Positions 24,616 through 33,820 of a stretch of DNA of 64,000 nt are shown piece by piece. The DNA is taken from the NCBI RefSeq assembly GCF_051380875.1, contig NZ_JBNYXW010000003.1, forward strand, positions 270,862-334,861. Reading direction: 5' to 3'. The notes beneath the pieces were generated by a model that saw only the letters and a list, made by a program, of their open reading frames with translations, was not told where the DNA came from and did no database searches. This DNA is from Janthinobacterium sp051380875 (GTDB lineage Bacteria > Pseudomonadota > Gammaproteobacteria > Burkholderiales > Burkholderiaceae_D). The translations under genes and the position numbers were made by a program. The first letter of the stretch is position 1. Each line of letters starts with the position of its first letter.

Positions 24616-26088
24616 ATGCCGCGAGGAAAATCACCGCTAGCGCTGGACTTGCCCCGCCCAACCAGCTGGCTCGACAAGGCTGGCGTCAACAAGCAGGACG
24701 GCGCGTATGAAGCGCTGCGCTCGGCCATCCTGACGAAGATGCTGCCGGCGGGCGGTCGTTTGCCGTCCAGCCGCACCCTGGCCGAACGGTGGGAGTTGTC
24801 GCGCGGCACCATCGAAACCGTCTTCGACCGCTTGCATGCGGAAGCGTATGTGACGCGTGTGCCCGGTTCCGGCACGCGCGTGTGCGCCGTGGTGCCGGAA
24901 CGGTTTTTGATGGCAGGATTTGGAGATGCCACCCCGGCCGGGCCATTTTCCGAGCCGGCACCTGTGTCCGATACTGGCGTGCGCGACGGCCTGCCCTTCG
25001 TTGCCCGGCGCGCCGACGCCAGCCTGTTTCCCATGGCCGCCTGGTCCAAATGCGCTGCGCGGGCGCTGGCCGCCGCCACGCCGGAGCAGCTGTGCAGCGC
25101 CGATCCGGCCGGCGAGCCCCGGCTGCGCCAGGAGATCGCCGATTTCCTGGGCAAATACCGTGGCATCCGCTGCGACCCGCAAGACATCGTTGTCACCACC
25201 GGCATCCGCCATGCGATCGACTTGCTGGCCCGCAGCATCGTGCGCGATGGCGACAAGGTCTGCCTGGAAGAGCCCGGCTATCCGGCCGCGCGCGCCCTGT
25301 TCGCCCTCGCCGGTGCCGTGCCAGTGGACATCCCCGTTGACGCCGAGGGCATCGACAGCGCCGTGCTGCGCCTGCACGGCGACGCCAGCCTCGCGTATGT
25401 GACGCCGGCGCACCAGTCGCCGCTGGGCGTGACAATGTCCGTCACGCGCCGCCTGGCCTTGCTGGAATGGGCGAACGACAACGGCGCCTGGGTGGTGGAA
25501 GACGATTACGACAGTGAATTCAATTACCACAGTGCGCCGCTGGCGGCCCTGAAGGCGCTCGACCAGTACCAGCGCGTCATTTACTGTGGCAGTTTCAACA
25601 AGACCTTGTTTGCGGGCTTGCGCGTGGGCTTCATGGTGCTGCCACCCGGCTTGCGCCCGCTGCTGCTGCGCACCTTGCAGCTGACGGGCCGTTCGGTGGG
25701 CGTGACGGAACAACTCCCGCTGGCCGCCTGGATGGAGGAAGGCGGTTTCGTGCGCCATCTGCGCCAGGCCAGGCTGGCCTACAAGGAGCGGCGCGACCTG
25801 TTGCTGGCCTGCCTCGAACAGGCCGCGCCCGGGCGCTATGCCATTTCGGGCCAGCAGGCGGGCTTTCATTGCGTGCTGTGGCTGCCAGCGGGCAGCGATG
25901 AGCGCCAATTTTGCGCGCGCGCGGCGCAGGAAGGGCTGGCGCTGCAGCCGCTCGGTGATTTTTGCCATAGCACCAGGCTGGCGCCGGCCGTGCTGCTTGG
26001 CTACACGGCCCTCAACCTGGCCCAGGTGCGCCATGCTGCACAAAAATTGGGCAGGCTGCTGTTGCTGCCCGTGCCTGGGCCTGAATGA
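24616..26088 (+). CDS. MocR/PdxR-type regulator (GntR HTH fused to aminotransferase-like domain)
   Basis: 490 residues. An N-terminal winged helix of GntR type (about 28-95) contains YEALRSAILTKMLPAGGRLPSSRTLAERWELSRGT. A fold-type I aminotransferase-like domain fills the rest, with VEDDYDSEFNYH and the lysine in GSFNKTLFAGLRVGF that should bind pyridoxal phosphate. Such proteins regulate vitamin B6, GABA, taurine or transporter genes. The target here is unknown and no obvious partner gene adjoins. Two TTGGAC direct repeats 9 bp apart (24591-24605) lie just before the start and could be an operator. No good ribosome site is visible. Confidence 0.88.
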   Translation: MPRGKSPLALDLPRPTSWLDKAGVNKQDGAYEALRSAILTKMLPAGGRLPSSRTLAERWELSRGTIETVFDRLHAEAYVTRVPGSGTRVCAVVPERFLMAGFGDATPAGPFSEPAPVSDTGVRDGLPFVARRADASLFPMAAWSKCAARALAAATPEQLCSADPAGEPRLRQEIADFLGKYRGIRCDPQDIVVTTGIRHAIDLLARSIVRDGDKVCLEEPGYPAARALFALAGAVPVDIPVDAEGIDSAVLRLHGDASLAYVTPAHQSPLGVTMSVTRRLALLEWANDNGAWVVEDDYDSEFNYHSAPLAALKALDQYQRVIYCGSFNKTLFAGLRVGFMVLPPGLRPLLLRTLQLTGRSVGVTEQLPLAAWMEEGGFVRHLRQARLAYKERRDLLLACLEQAAPGRYAISGQQAGFHCVLWLPAGSDERQFCARAAQEGLALQPLGDFCHSTRLAPAVLLGYTALNLAQVRHAAQKLGRLLLLPVPGPE

Positions 26089-26103
26089 AACGGCGGCCTG
26101 GCT

Positions 26104-26109
26104 TATAAT
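26104..26109 (+). promoter_or_regulatory. Consensus -10 element in front of lipB
   Basis: A perfect TATAAT lies 33 bp before the lipB start and 15 bp after the MocR stop. No good -35 is present. It suggests that lipB-lipA has its own promoter. Confidence 0.5.
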
Positions 26110-26141
26110 CACGGCTTCGCCGCCTGAGCACAGAATCTGTC

Positions 26142-26846
26142 ATGACCACCACCCGAACCGAAGCGGCGCTGATCCGCGAGCTGGGCCGCGTCGACTACGA
26201 ACCGACCTTTGCCGCCATGCGCGCCTTTACCGATGCGCGCACGACGGACACGCGCGACGAACTGTGGATCGTCGAGCATCCGCCCGTGTTCACCCTGGGC
26301 TTGGCGGCCGACCGCGGCCACTTGCTGGCCGGCGCCGACGCGATTCCTGTGATCCAGACCGACCGGGGCGGCGAAGTCACCTTCCACGGCCCCGGCCAGG
26401 TGGTGATTTACCTGCTGATGGACTTGCGCCGCAACAAGCCGGGCGGCAAGCTGTATGCGCGCCAGTTCGTGCAAAAAATCGAGCAAGCCATCATCAACGT
26501 GCTGGCGGCGTATAATCTCGCTGGCGAGCGCATCGATGGCGCGCCTGGCATTTATATTGCCGGCGGGCCAGACAAGGGTGCGAAGATCGCCGCGCTGGGA
26601 CTGAAAGTGCGCGGCAATGGCTGCACCTACCATGGCGTATCGCTCAACGTGGCGATGGACCTGGCGCCGTTTTCCTGGATTAACCCCTGCGGTTATTCCG
26701 GCCTGAAGACGGTGGACATGCGCAGCATGGGCGTGGTGGCGCCGCTGGCCGAGGTGCAGCGGGCCCTGGCCCAAGAATTGACCGTATTACTCGATGTAAC
26801 CGAAGTAAACAGCGCCGCAGGCGCGCCTCAGGCAGCGGATGCCTGA
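26142..26846 (+). CDS. lipB: Octanoyltransferase LipB
   Basis: 234 residues. Motifs are RGGEVTFHGPGQ (about residues 82-93), then AKIAALGLKVRGNGCTYHG with the catalytic lysine, and 'INPCGYSGL' with the catalytic cysteine (about residue 185). The enzyme moves octanoyl groups from acyl carrier protein to lipoyl domains, the first step of lipoate formation. Its end overlaps the first possible start of lipA by 8 bp. Confidence 0.96.
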   Translation: MTTTRTEAALIRELGRVDYEPTFAAMRAFTDARTTDTRDELWIVEHPPVFTLGLAADRGHLLAGADAIPVIQTDRGGEVTFHGPGQVVIYLLMDLRRNKPGGKLYARQFVQKIEQAIINVLAAYNLAGERIDGAPGIYIAGGPDKGAKIAALGLKVRGNGCTYHGVSLNVAMDLAPFSWINPCGYSGLKTVDMRSMGVVAPLAEVQRALAQELTVLLDVTEVNSAAGAPQAADA

Positions 26847-26883
26847 GCAAACAAACCAACACGCCCGTCAAGGGCTTGCAGCC

Positions 26884-27897
26884 ATGACTTCTGAGACCAT
26901 TTCCAGCACCGCCCCCGCCCCCGCCGCTCCCGCCTACAATCCGAGCGAAAAGCAAAAAGGCGCCAGCAAGACCTCGCGCATCCCGATCAAGATCATTCCG
27001 ATCGAGCAAGTCGAGCGCCTGAAAAAGCCGGACTGGATTCGCGTCAAGGCCGCCTCGGCATCGACCCGTTTCTATGAAATCAAGGACATCCTGCGCGAAA
27101 ACAAGCTCGTGACCGTGTGCGAAGAAGCTAGCTGCCCGAATATCGGCGAATGCTTCGGCAAGGGCACGGCCACCTTCATGATCATGGGGGACAAGTGCAC
27201 GCGCCGCTGCCCGTTCTGTGACGTCGGCCATGGCCGCCCGGACCCGCTGGACAAGGACGAGCCGGCCAACTTGTCGAAAACCATCGCCAAGCTGCGCCTG
27301 AACTACGTCGTCATCACCTCCGTCGACCGCGATGACTTGCGCGACGGCGGCGCCGGCCACTTCGTCGAGTGCATCCAGCAAACGCGCGCCCTGTCGCCGA
27401 ACACCCGCATCGAAGTGCTGGTGCCCGACTTCCGCGGCCGCCTGGAAAAAGCCTTGCTGCTGTTCAAGGATGGCTTGCCTGACGTCATGAACCACAACCT
27501 GGAAACGGCGCCGCGCCTGTACAAGGAAGCGCGCCCCGGTTCGGACTACATGCATTCGCTGAAACTGCTGAAAGACTTCAAGGCCATGTACCCGGGCGTG
27601 AAAACCAAGTCCGGCATTATGGTGGGCCTGGGCGAGACGGACGAGGAAATCCTGCAAGTGATGCGCGACATGCGCGAGCACGACATCGACATGCTGACCA
27701 TCGGCCAGTACCTGGCGCCCTCAAGCAGCCACCTGCCCGTGCGCCGCTACGTGCACCCGGACGTCTTCAAGATGTTCGAGGCAGAAGCCTATAAAATGGG
27801 CTTCACCCACGCCGCCGTGGGCGCCATGGTGCGCAGCTCCTACCACGCGGACGAACAGGCGCACAGCGCCGGCGTGGAATCGGCGCTGAATTTCTAA
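26884..27897 (+). CDS. lipA: Lipoyl synthase LipA
   Basis: 337 residues from the ATG at 26884; an earlier in-frame ATG at 26839 overlaps lipB and would give 352 residues. The auxiliary-cluster cysteines are in CEEASCPNIGEC, and the radical SAM motif is in CTRRCPFCDVGHGRP. The family C-terminal RSSYHADEQ is present. It inserts two sulphur atoms into protein-bound octanoyl chains. AAGG lies about 10 bp before 26884, which favours that start. The operon ends at the strong terminator at 27919-27951. Confidence 0.95.
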   Translation: MTSETISSTAPAPAAPAYNPSEKQKGASKTSRIPIKIIPIEQVERLKKPDWIRVKAASASTRFYEIKDILRENKLVTVCEEASCPNIGECFGKGTATFMIMGDKCTRRCPFCDVGHGRPDPLDKDEPANLSKTIAKLRLNYVVITSVDRDDLRDGGAGHFVECIQQTRALSPNTRIEVLVPDFRGRLEKALLLFKDGLPDVMNHNLETAPRLYKEARPGSDYMHSLKLLKDFKAMYPGVKTKSGIMVGLGETDEEILQVMRDMREHDIDMLTIGQYLAPSSSHLPVRRYVHPDVFKMFEAEAYKMGFTHAAVGAMVRSSYHADEQAHSAGVESALNF

Positions 27898-27918
27898 GCA
27901 CCTTGCGCTGTATCAAGA

Positions 27919-27951
27919 GCCGCCCGCTGTAGAGCCGGGCGGTTTTTTTTT
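27919..27951 (+). terminator. Rho-independent terminator of lipB-lipA
   Basis: CCGCCCG, a 9-nt loop, CGGGCGG and nine T, starting 22 bp after the lipA stop. Confidence 0.9.
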
Positions 27952-28008
27952 GCCTGTGCATGGCCAGGCGGTGGTCGTCCGGGGCCGGGTATGACGTGTT
28001 GCGTTTGA

Positions 28009-28040
28009 GACAGCGGCAGGCGTTGCTCCCTGCCGCTGTC
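28009..28040. repeat. 12-bp perfect hairpin between lipA and the TonB receptor
   Basis: GACAGCGGCAGG and CCTGCCGCTGTC flank an 8-nt loop. It lies just past the end of the minus-strand TonB receptor gene and has no T-run on either side. It may protect the mRNA end or help termination. Confidence 0.6.
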
Positions 28041-28050
28041 CTCGCGCGCC

Positions 28051-30213
28051 CTAGAAGCTGGTCGACAGGCCCGCATACAGGCTGCGGCGGGCGCCGTATT
28101 GCGGTGCCCCCACGCCCACGCCGGAACCGTCGCGCAGCAGATACGATTTGTCGAACAGGTTGAGCAGGGCCAGCCGTCCTTCCACCTTGCCCACGGGCGT
28201 GTTTTTCCACGTGTGCGTGAGCGCCGTGTTGACGGTGAAGTAGCTGGGCAGATGAGCGGAATTCGGTGCGCCGCCATCCGGCGTCATGCGCAGGCCGCTG
28301 CCGTAGAGGAAGTCAGCGCTCACTTTCGAATCGCCGAAGTGATAATGGGCGCCACCGGACATCGTATATTTCTGGTCATGATCGAGGTAGACATAATGGG
28401 AGCTGATGTAGTTCAACTCATCGGCGCCAAACAGGGCCTGGCCCGAATTGATGTTGCGCCCCTGCGCCTTTTGCGTGCTGGCATTGAGGAACAGGCCCCA
28501 GTTCTTCTCGCTGTAGATGGCCGACAATTCCAGTCCCTTGGCGTAGCCTTGCGCGTAATTGAATGGCGTGAGGATCAGCGCCTGGCCGAACTGGCCTTCG
28601 TCGAGCAGGTTGCTGATCTTTTTATAATAGGCGTCCGCCGTCAGGGTCAGTTTTGAATTGACCTGGTGGCTGATGCCCACGTCGTAATAGTGCGTGCGCT
28701 CGGCCTTGACGTTGTCCGACTGGCCGATTTCCGGCGCATTCGTCGTGTTCGCGTACAGGTCGATGCTGCCCTGCGCGGCCAGTTCCTGTGGCGGCGGCGT
28801 GAAGTAGCGCGAGTAGCCTGCGTGCAGGGCCGTGCCCGGGGCAATTTGATACGCCAGGTTGATGCGCGGGCTCCATTGCTGCTCGCTGGTGTAGGCCGAG
28901 ACCTTGTCGAAACGGGCGCCGTAGTTCAGGGTCAAGGGCTTGCTGATATGCCATTCATCCTGCAGGTAAAAGCTGGCCAGGGTGCCCGTCTTGCCGCTGT
29001 TGTCGAGAATGGTGACGGGCGTGCTGGCGCTTTGCGCGCCGTCCAGGGCGGGGAAGACGGCCACCGTGTTGTCGCTGGTGGTTTTTTGGCGCGTGTAGGC
29101 CAGGCCGGCGCGCAGGGTGTGGTCTTGCTGCAATTTGTAGCTGATGTCGAACTGGGCACCGGAAGCGTTGTTCGAACGGCGCGAATCGGAGGCCACGCCG
29201 TTGTAGATCAGGTCGCCAATGGGATCGGGCGTGAAGTGCAGTTCCGAATACTGGTGGAAGGCGGATAGCTGGTAATTGATGTCGCCCATGCTTTTTTGCA
29301 GCGACAGCACCAGGAAGCGGTTCACTTCGCGCTGGTTTTCGTCCAGTTGCGAGGACGGCAGATTGGACGTGCCCGCCTGCGCATCGCTGTGACCGGCCAG
29401 GGAGAAGGCGGGCGCCTGGTCCGGGTTGTTGGGAATCTGGAAGCGGCCGTTATACGTGCCGAACATGGCGCCCAGGCGCGTGTTGTCATCGAGGAAATAC
29501 GACAGGCTGCCGAACGACTTGTTCTGGCGCGTCTTGTCGTGCAGGGCGCTGCGCGTGTCTTGCGGGTTTTCCACGCCCAGCGCATTGCCCAGGTAGCTGC
29601 CGGACAGGTAATAATTGAACTTGCCGACGCTGCCGAAAAATTCAGCACTCGGCTCCACATGGTCGTGGCTGCCCACCAGGATGCCGATGCGCCCGCCCGG
29701 CGTCATGCCGCCTTCTTTTGTTTCAATATCGACAATGCCCGCCGTGCGCAGGCCGAACTGGGCCGGCAAGGCGCCCGTGATGAAATCCGTATGGTCGATC
29801 AAGCGCGTGTCGATAGCCTGGCCGAAGCCGCTGATGCTTTCTGGCAATTGCACGCCATTAATGCGGTATTGCACGTTGGCATGATCGTCGCGCACGTGCA
29901 GGGCGCCGGAACCCTTCGAATCTTGCGACACGCCAGGCAGGCGCAGCAGCACTTCATTGAATGGCGTGTTGTCGCCCTGCCCCAGCATGTCCACCATGTG
30001 GCTGTCGATGCTGTAGATGGTGGTGCCGACTTTTGGCGACAGGTCGATGCGGGCGCTTTTCAGGTGGGCGGAAGTCACTTCCACTGTCTGCATGTCTTGC
30101 GGCACAACATCTGCTGCCGTGCTGGCATCCGCAGGCTCGGCGGCATGGGCGGAAATAGTAAACAGGCTGGCAAGGGCGAGCGATAGCGCGCTCAGGCGGG
30201 GAGTGTGTTGCAT
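28051..30213 (-). CDS. TonB-dependent outer membrane receptor
   Basis: 720 residues. A signal peptide (about 1-24, ending SAHA-AE) is followed by a TonB-box-like MQTVEVTSA region, a plug domain (about 50-160, with RLPGVSQDSKGSG and YRINGVQLP) and a beta-barrel ending in a terminal Phe. It imports a bound ligand using TonB energy. The substrate is not evident. Its neighbours are a DUF2946-like protein upstream on the same strand and a PepSY membrane protein diverging beyond that, which suggests a metal or metal-chelate (copper or ferric chelate). This is inference. Confidence 0.9.
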   Translation of the reverse strand: MQHTPRLSALSLALASLFTISAHAAEPADASTAADVVPQDMQTVEVTSAHLKSARIDLSPKVGTTIYSIDSHMVDMLGQGDNTPFNEVLLRLPGVSQDSKGSGALHVRDDHANVQYRINGVQLPESISGFGQAIDTRLIDHTDFITGALPAQFGLRTAGIVDIETKEGGMTPGGRIGILVGSHDHVEPSAEFFGSVGKFNYYLSGSYLGNALGVENPQDTRSALHDKTRQNKSFGSLSYFLDDNTRLGAMFGTYNGRFQIPNNPDQAPAFSLAGHSDAQAGTSNLPSSQLDENQREVNRFLVLSLQKSMGDINYQLSAFHQYSELHFTPDPIGDLIYNGVASDSRRSNNASGAQFDISYKLQQDHTLRAGLAYTRQKTTSDNTVAVFPALDGAQSASTPVTILDNSGKTGTLASFYLQDEWHISKPLTLNYGARFDKVSAYTSEQQWSPRINLAYQIAPGTALHAGYSRYFTPPPQELAAQGSIDLYANTTNAPEIGQSDNVKAERTHYYDVGISHQVNSKLTLTADAYYKKISNLLDEGQFGQALILTPFNYAQGYAKGLELSAIYSEKNWGLFLNASTQKAQGRNINSGQALFGADELNYISSHYVYLDHDQKYTMSGGAHYHFGDSKVSADFLYGSGLRMTPDGGAPNSAHLPSYFTVNTALTHTWKNTPVGKVEGRLALLNLFDKSYLLRDGSGVGVGAPQYGARRSLYAGLSTSF

Positions 30214-30300
30214 GGGATACCTCGAAAATAGTCAACGCCAGGCGGCCCGGCGCGCATAAGACGCGGCGGTGCAGCCTGAAAAAAAGAAAGAGCGTGGGAA

Positions 30301-30645
30301 TTACAGCGAGGTAGCAGGCGGGCCGCGCACGGGCGGCAAGACGATGGCGGCGACGGGCGCCAGGGTGGCTGGCGCGGCGGCCAGCAAGCGGTAGGGCAAT
30401 AATTGTGCGGGCGGCTCCACGATGGCCGGCGGCACGGCGATATCGGCCACCTTGTCGATGACCGTGGTGCACAGCGCGCACTCTTCCGCGCCGAGGCTGG
30501 TCTTGTGCAAGTGCGAGGCGGCCGTCGATAGCAAAAACACCAGGGCCAGCGCACTGAACAGGGCCACGCACAAACGCCACGGCGTGCGCGCGAGGGCGGA
30601 CGTCCCGTGATGAGCACGCTTGCGGGTGGAGTGGCGGGAAGACAT
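30301..30645 (-). CDS. DUF2946-like small membrane protein
   Basis: 114 residues from the ATG at 30645. A basic, His-containing N-terminus precedes one membrane helix (about 19-40). Then come a conserved-looking HLH and the pair ECALC, followed by a Pro/Ala-rich tail. The spaced His and Cys residues recall DUF2946 proteins, often found next to TonB-dependent copper receptors. Metal binding is inference. An ATG at 30672 would extend it by 9 residues. The TonB receptor follows 87 bp downstream. Confidence 0.6.
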   Translation of the reverse strand: MSSRHSTRKRAHHGTSALARTPWRLCVALFSALALVFLLSTAASHLHKTSLGAEECALCTTVIDKVADIAVPPAIVEPPAQLLPYRLLAAAPATLAPVAAIVLPPVRGPPATSL

Positions 30646-30802
30646 GGGCGAATAGTAGCAAGAAAATCGCATCGTTGTCAGCGCTTGTTGCAATTCATTT
30701 GCGCTAATGGGGGCATGACAGGGTGGCCGCCTGATAATGATTTTCACTCCGCTTCTTTCATGCTATCGTTCCGCAGCCAAAATTCCCCGAGTCTCCCCTC
30801 AA

Positions 30803-31960
30803 ATGTCGAAACGCCTGAGCAAGTGGTTGATCACCAAGCTGCACCTGTATGCGGGGCTATGGTTCGGCGCCCTGTTCGTCCTGCTGGGCTTGACGGGCTC
30901 CGCCATCGCCTGGATGCCGGAGCTTGATGCGTATCTGAATCCCACCCTATTGCAGGCCAGCACGCCCCCGCCTGGCCAGGTTTTCCAGGTCACGCCGCGC
31001 GCCGTGCAAACGGTGGTGGAGCGCCTCACGGCCGATCCCGCCTATGGCAAGCCCGCGCAGATCAATCCGCCCGCCGATGCGCGCGACGTGTATGTGGCCT
31101 CGTATCGCCAGCCCGGCAAGCCGTCCATGTTCAGCCAGGCCATCGTGCGCCAGGTGATGGTCGACCCGTACACCCTGCAAGTGAAGGGCGAGCGGGAATG
31201 GGGCCGCTTCGGCCTCACGCGCCCGCTCTTGATGTCGGGCATGTTTCATTTGCACCGCTATTTGCTGTCGGGCGAAGTGGGCAAGACCGTCACCGGCATT
31301 TCCGGCGTGATGCTGCTGCTGATGGCCATCAGCGGTATCTACCTGTGGTGGCCGCGCCTGCAGTGGACGGCCATCCGGCGCGCCTTGACGGTGTCGCATG
31401 GCGGTTCCTGGCCCCGTTTCAACTACACGTTTCACAAGGCCGCTGGCTTCTTTGCCGCGCCCGTGCTGGCCGTGATCGCCTTTTCCGGCATCTATTTCAA
31501 CTTGCCGCAGCTGGTGGTGCCGCTGGTGGGGCTGGTGTCGACGGTACCGGCCACGGAAAAGCTCAAGAATGTGCCGCAGGACGGGGCGCTGCTCGATGCG
31601 GGCGAGGCCATGGTGGCCGCGCAGAGGATTTACCCGCAGGCGCGCGTGTCGCGCATCGTGCTGCCGGCCAGGAAGGATCAGCCGTATGACATCCGCGTGC
31701 GCCAGCCAGACGAAATCGCCCAGGGCGACGGCGCCACCCGCCTCACGCTCGATGCGCGCAGCGGCATGGCCCTGCGCATCCGCGACCCCTTGACGGCGTC
31801 GTATGGCGAACGCTTCCTGGGCTGGCAATTCCCGCTGCACTCGGGCCAGGCCTTCGGCGTGGCCGGGCGCAGCTTTATTACGCTTTTCGGCCTGATGCCC
31901 CTGCTGTTCATGCTGACTGGCACCCTGGTGTGGTGGAAACGGCGGCGCAAGGGGAAATAG
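30803..31960 (+). CDS. PepSY-associated membrane protein (possible ferric/metal reductase)
   Basis: 385 residues from the ATG at 30803; a longer in-frame start at 30737 exists. About four membrane helices are present: KLHLYAGLWFGALFVLLGLTG near the start, 'ISGVMLLLMAISGIYLWWPR', 'HKAAGFFAAPVLAVIAFSGIYF' and 'LFGLMPLLFMLTGTLVWW'. Periplasmic PepSY-like segments lie between them. Conserved His residues in the helices suggest haem binding. Such proteins accompany siderophore or copper uptake and may reduce the imported metal. It diverges from the DUF2946/TonB receptor pair. Confidence 0.85.
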   Translation: MSKRLSKWLITKLHLYAGLWFGALFVLLGLTGSAIAWMPELDAYLNPTLLQASTPPPGQVFQVTPRAVQTVVERLTADPAYGKPAQINPPADARDVYVASYRQPGKPSMFSQAIVRQVMVDPYTLQVKGEREWGRFGLTRPLLMSGMFHLHRYLLSGEVGKTVTGISGVMLLLMAISGIYLWWPRLQWTAIRRALTVSHGGSWPRFNYTFHKAAGFFAAPVLAVIAFSGIYFNLPQLVVPLVGLVSTVPATEKLKNVPQDGALLDAGEAMVAAQRIYPQARVSRIVLPARKDQPYDIRVRQPDEIAQGDGATRLTLDARSGMALRIRDPLTASYGERFLGWQFPLHSGQAFGVAGRSFITLFGLMPLLFMLTGTLVWWKRRRKGK

Positions 31961-32070
31961 CGGGTCTTCAAACCGAAGCGTGGATCATTGCTATGATCAC
32001 AGTGTTTTCCGGCAGCCTTCCTGTCCGGAGCCACTCAATCACAAGGACCACGAGGTTCACAAGGAGCACT

Positions 32071-32499
32071 ATGAGCAATCCGGAAATCACCGTAGCACTG
32101 TTGAATGAACGCGGCGTGGGCCGCCTGCCCGGCCATCTGGGCATCGTTATCACGGCAGTGGGCGATGGCCAGCTGACGGCAGAATTGCCCGTGCTGCCGC
32201 ATTTGCTGGCGCCGAATGGCTATCTGCATGCCGGCAGCGTGGTGACCCTGGCCGACACGGCGTCCGGTTATGGCTGCATCGTCAACCTGCCCGAAGGCGC
32301 CAGCAATTTCACCACCGTCGAACTCAAGTCGAACCACCTGGGCACGGCCCGCGATGGCACCATCACCTGCACGGCCAAGGTCGAACACAAGGGCCGCAAC
32401 ACGCAAGTGTGGGATGCCGTGGTGAAAAGCAAGGAAACGGGCAAGACGATTGCCCTGTTTCGCTGCACGCAGATGATTCTGTATCCCAAGCAAGCTTAG
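32071..32499 (+). CDS. Hotdog-fold (PaaI-type) acyl-CoA thioesterase
   Basis: 142 residues from the ATG at 32071, which has AAGGAG directly upstream. The hotdog motif is in NGYLHAGSVVTLADTASGYG, with the Asp/Thr of the active site, followed by 'TVELKSNHLGTARDG'. Enzymes of this group hydrolyse (hydroxy)phenylacetyl-CoA or other acyl-CoA esters; the substrate is not evident. The stop overlaps the convergent anti-sigma gene by 4 bp. Confidence 0.88.
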   Translation: MSNPEITVALLNERGVGRLPGHLGIVITAVGDGQLTAELPVLPHLLAPNGYLHAGSVVTLADTASGYGCIVNLPEGASNFTTVELKSNHLGTARDGTITCTAKVEHKGRNTQVWDAVVKSKETGKTIALFRCTQMILYPKQA

Positions 32500-33191
32500 A
32501 TTTTTATCCAGTTACCCTTGTAGAGTATCGGTCCCGTCGGTCCGTTCGGATCGGGCGAGCCGCCTTTCGGCTCCAGGGTAACGGCCAGCAAGGCCACGTC
32601 GTTGCCGATGGCGCGCTCCGACAGGGCCAGTTTCACGCTGCCCTTGTCGGCCAGTAAGCCCAGGGAGCGCGGGTTGCCGCTCTTCGGCACGGCCCACAGT
32701 TCCAGGTCGCGGTCAGCAGGTACGGGCGCGTTGCCCACCATGCGCACCTCGAGCGCGCCGTGGCGGCTGTCGGCCGTCAGCAGCAGGGCCGTTTGCGCTT
32801 TTTCGTCCGTCAGGCTGGCAACATAGCTGATTTGCGGTGCGTCAAACAGGCGCGTGGCGATGACGATCACCAGCAGCGCCGCGATGGCGCTCGACGCCAT
32901 GCTTAACGAACGCCAGAATGACAGCGAATCGCGGAAAAAAGCCCAGCTGTCTTGCGGCGCCAGGTGCAAGCGCCGCTCGATCTGCTGCCACACGCGCTTG
33001 CTCGGCGCCACCGGCGTGGCAAATTCCGCCATCGGTTCCAGGCGTTGGCGCCATTCGGCCGTGATATTGCGCAAGTCGGCGTCGTTGTGCAGCCAGCCTT
33101 CGAAACGCCGCCGCGCGCCCCCTTTCAGGGTGCCCAGCACGTATTCGGATGCCAGTTTCTGGCGCAGGCTGTCATTGCCGCGGATATTCAT
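32496..33191 (-). CDS. Anti-sigma factor, RskA/RsmN-like (DUF4880-free, zinc-less type)
   Basis: 231 residues from the ATG at 33191. The N-terminal region (LASEYVLGTLKGGARRRFEGWL) is the usual sigma-binding helical part. A membrane helix lies at about 100-120. The periplasmic C-terminus has the RskA-type 'LELWAVPKSGNPRSLGLLADKGSVKL' (landmark only). It should hold the ECF sigma factor encoded just upstream at the membrane. The start overlaps the sigma stop codon (ATGA, 4 bp), so the pair is translationally coupled. Confidence 0.9.
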   Translation of the reverse strand: MNIRGNDSLRQKLASEYVLGTLKGGARRRFEGWLHNDADLRNITAEWRQRLEPMAEFATPVAPSKRVWQQIERRLHLAPQDSWAFFRDSLSFWRSLSMASSAIAALLVIVIATRLFDAPQISYVASLTDEKAQTALLLTADSRHGALEVRMVGNAPVPADRDLELWAVPKSGNPRSLGLLADKGSVKLALSERAIGNDVALLAVTLEPKGGSPDPNGPTGPILYKGNWIKI

Positions 33192-33778
33192 GGTGCCTCC
33201 CGTTTCGCCAGGCACGTTCGCAGCCGCTCCAGGCTGCGGCGTATCCAGGTCTTCACGGTGCCGATCGGCAGCGACATCTGCTGTGCCACTTCACTGTGCG
33301 ACAGGTCATGGTAATACGCCAGGGCGACCACCTGCCGGTGCAGCCCTTCCAGGGCCGACATGCAAAACGCCAGCGCCTTGGCGTCGCCGCTCATTTGCAG
33401 CGACTCGATGGGCGTGGCCTGGGGGTCTCGGAGTGCATTCATGACTTCGCTATCAAACTGTTCGGCATCGATTTCCACGGTGTCGTCGCTGCGCCGCAGC
33501 ACATCGAACGCCTTGTTGCGCACGATGGTGGCCATCCAGGTCATGGGCGCCGCCAGATGGCTCTGGTAGGTGGCGGCATTGTTCCAGATAGCGACGAAAC
33601 CCTCTTGCAAGGCTTCTTCAGCAAGCTCTTGCTTATGCAATATACGCAGCGCGAAGCCAAACAGTTTCGATGATGTGCAGTTATATAGCTGGCGGAACGC
33701 GATGGCGTCCTTGTTGCCGGCGGCAAGCAGCCAGGTTTTGAGTTGTTGCGGGTCGGGCGGTTGAGCGGCTAGGGACAC
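33188..33778 (-). CDS. ECF RNA polymerase sigma factor (SigK-like)
   Basis: 196 residues. Region 2 covers about residues 22-95, with FGFALRILHKQELAEEALQEGFVAIW. Region 4 covers about 135-185, with LAYYHDLSHSEVAQQMSLPIGTVKTWIRRSLERL. With the RskA-like partner it forms a typical extracytoplasmic stress switch. Target promoters are unknown. A promoter-like pair TTGCCA (33848-33843) and TATAAC (33826-33821) lies upstream within a repeated GTTGCCAA(A)CTG. Confidence 0.93.
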   Translation of the reverse strand: MSLAAQPPDPQQLKTWLLAAGNKDAIAFRQLYNCTSSKLFGFALRILHKQELAEEALQEGFVAIWNNAATYQSHLAAPMTWMATIVRNKAFDVLRRSDDTVEIDAEQFDSEVMNALRDPQATPIESLQMSGDAKALAFCMSALEGLHRQVVALAYYHDLSHSEVAQQMSLPIGTVKTWIRRSLERLRTCLAKREAP

Positions 33779-33820
33779 GGCTGGCCTTCACAAGGTGAAT
33801 CGGATCACGCATGAGAAGGT

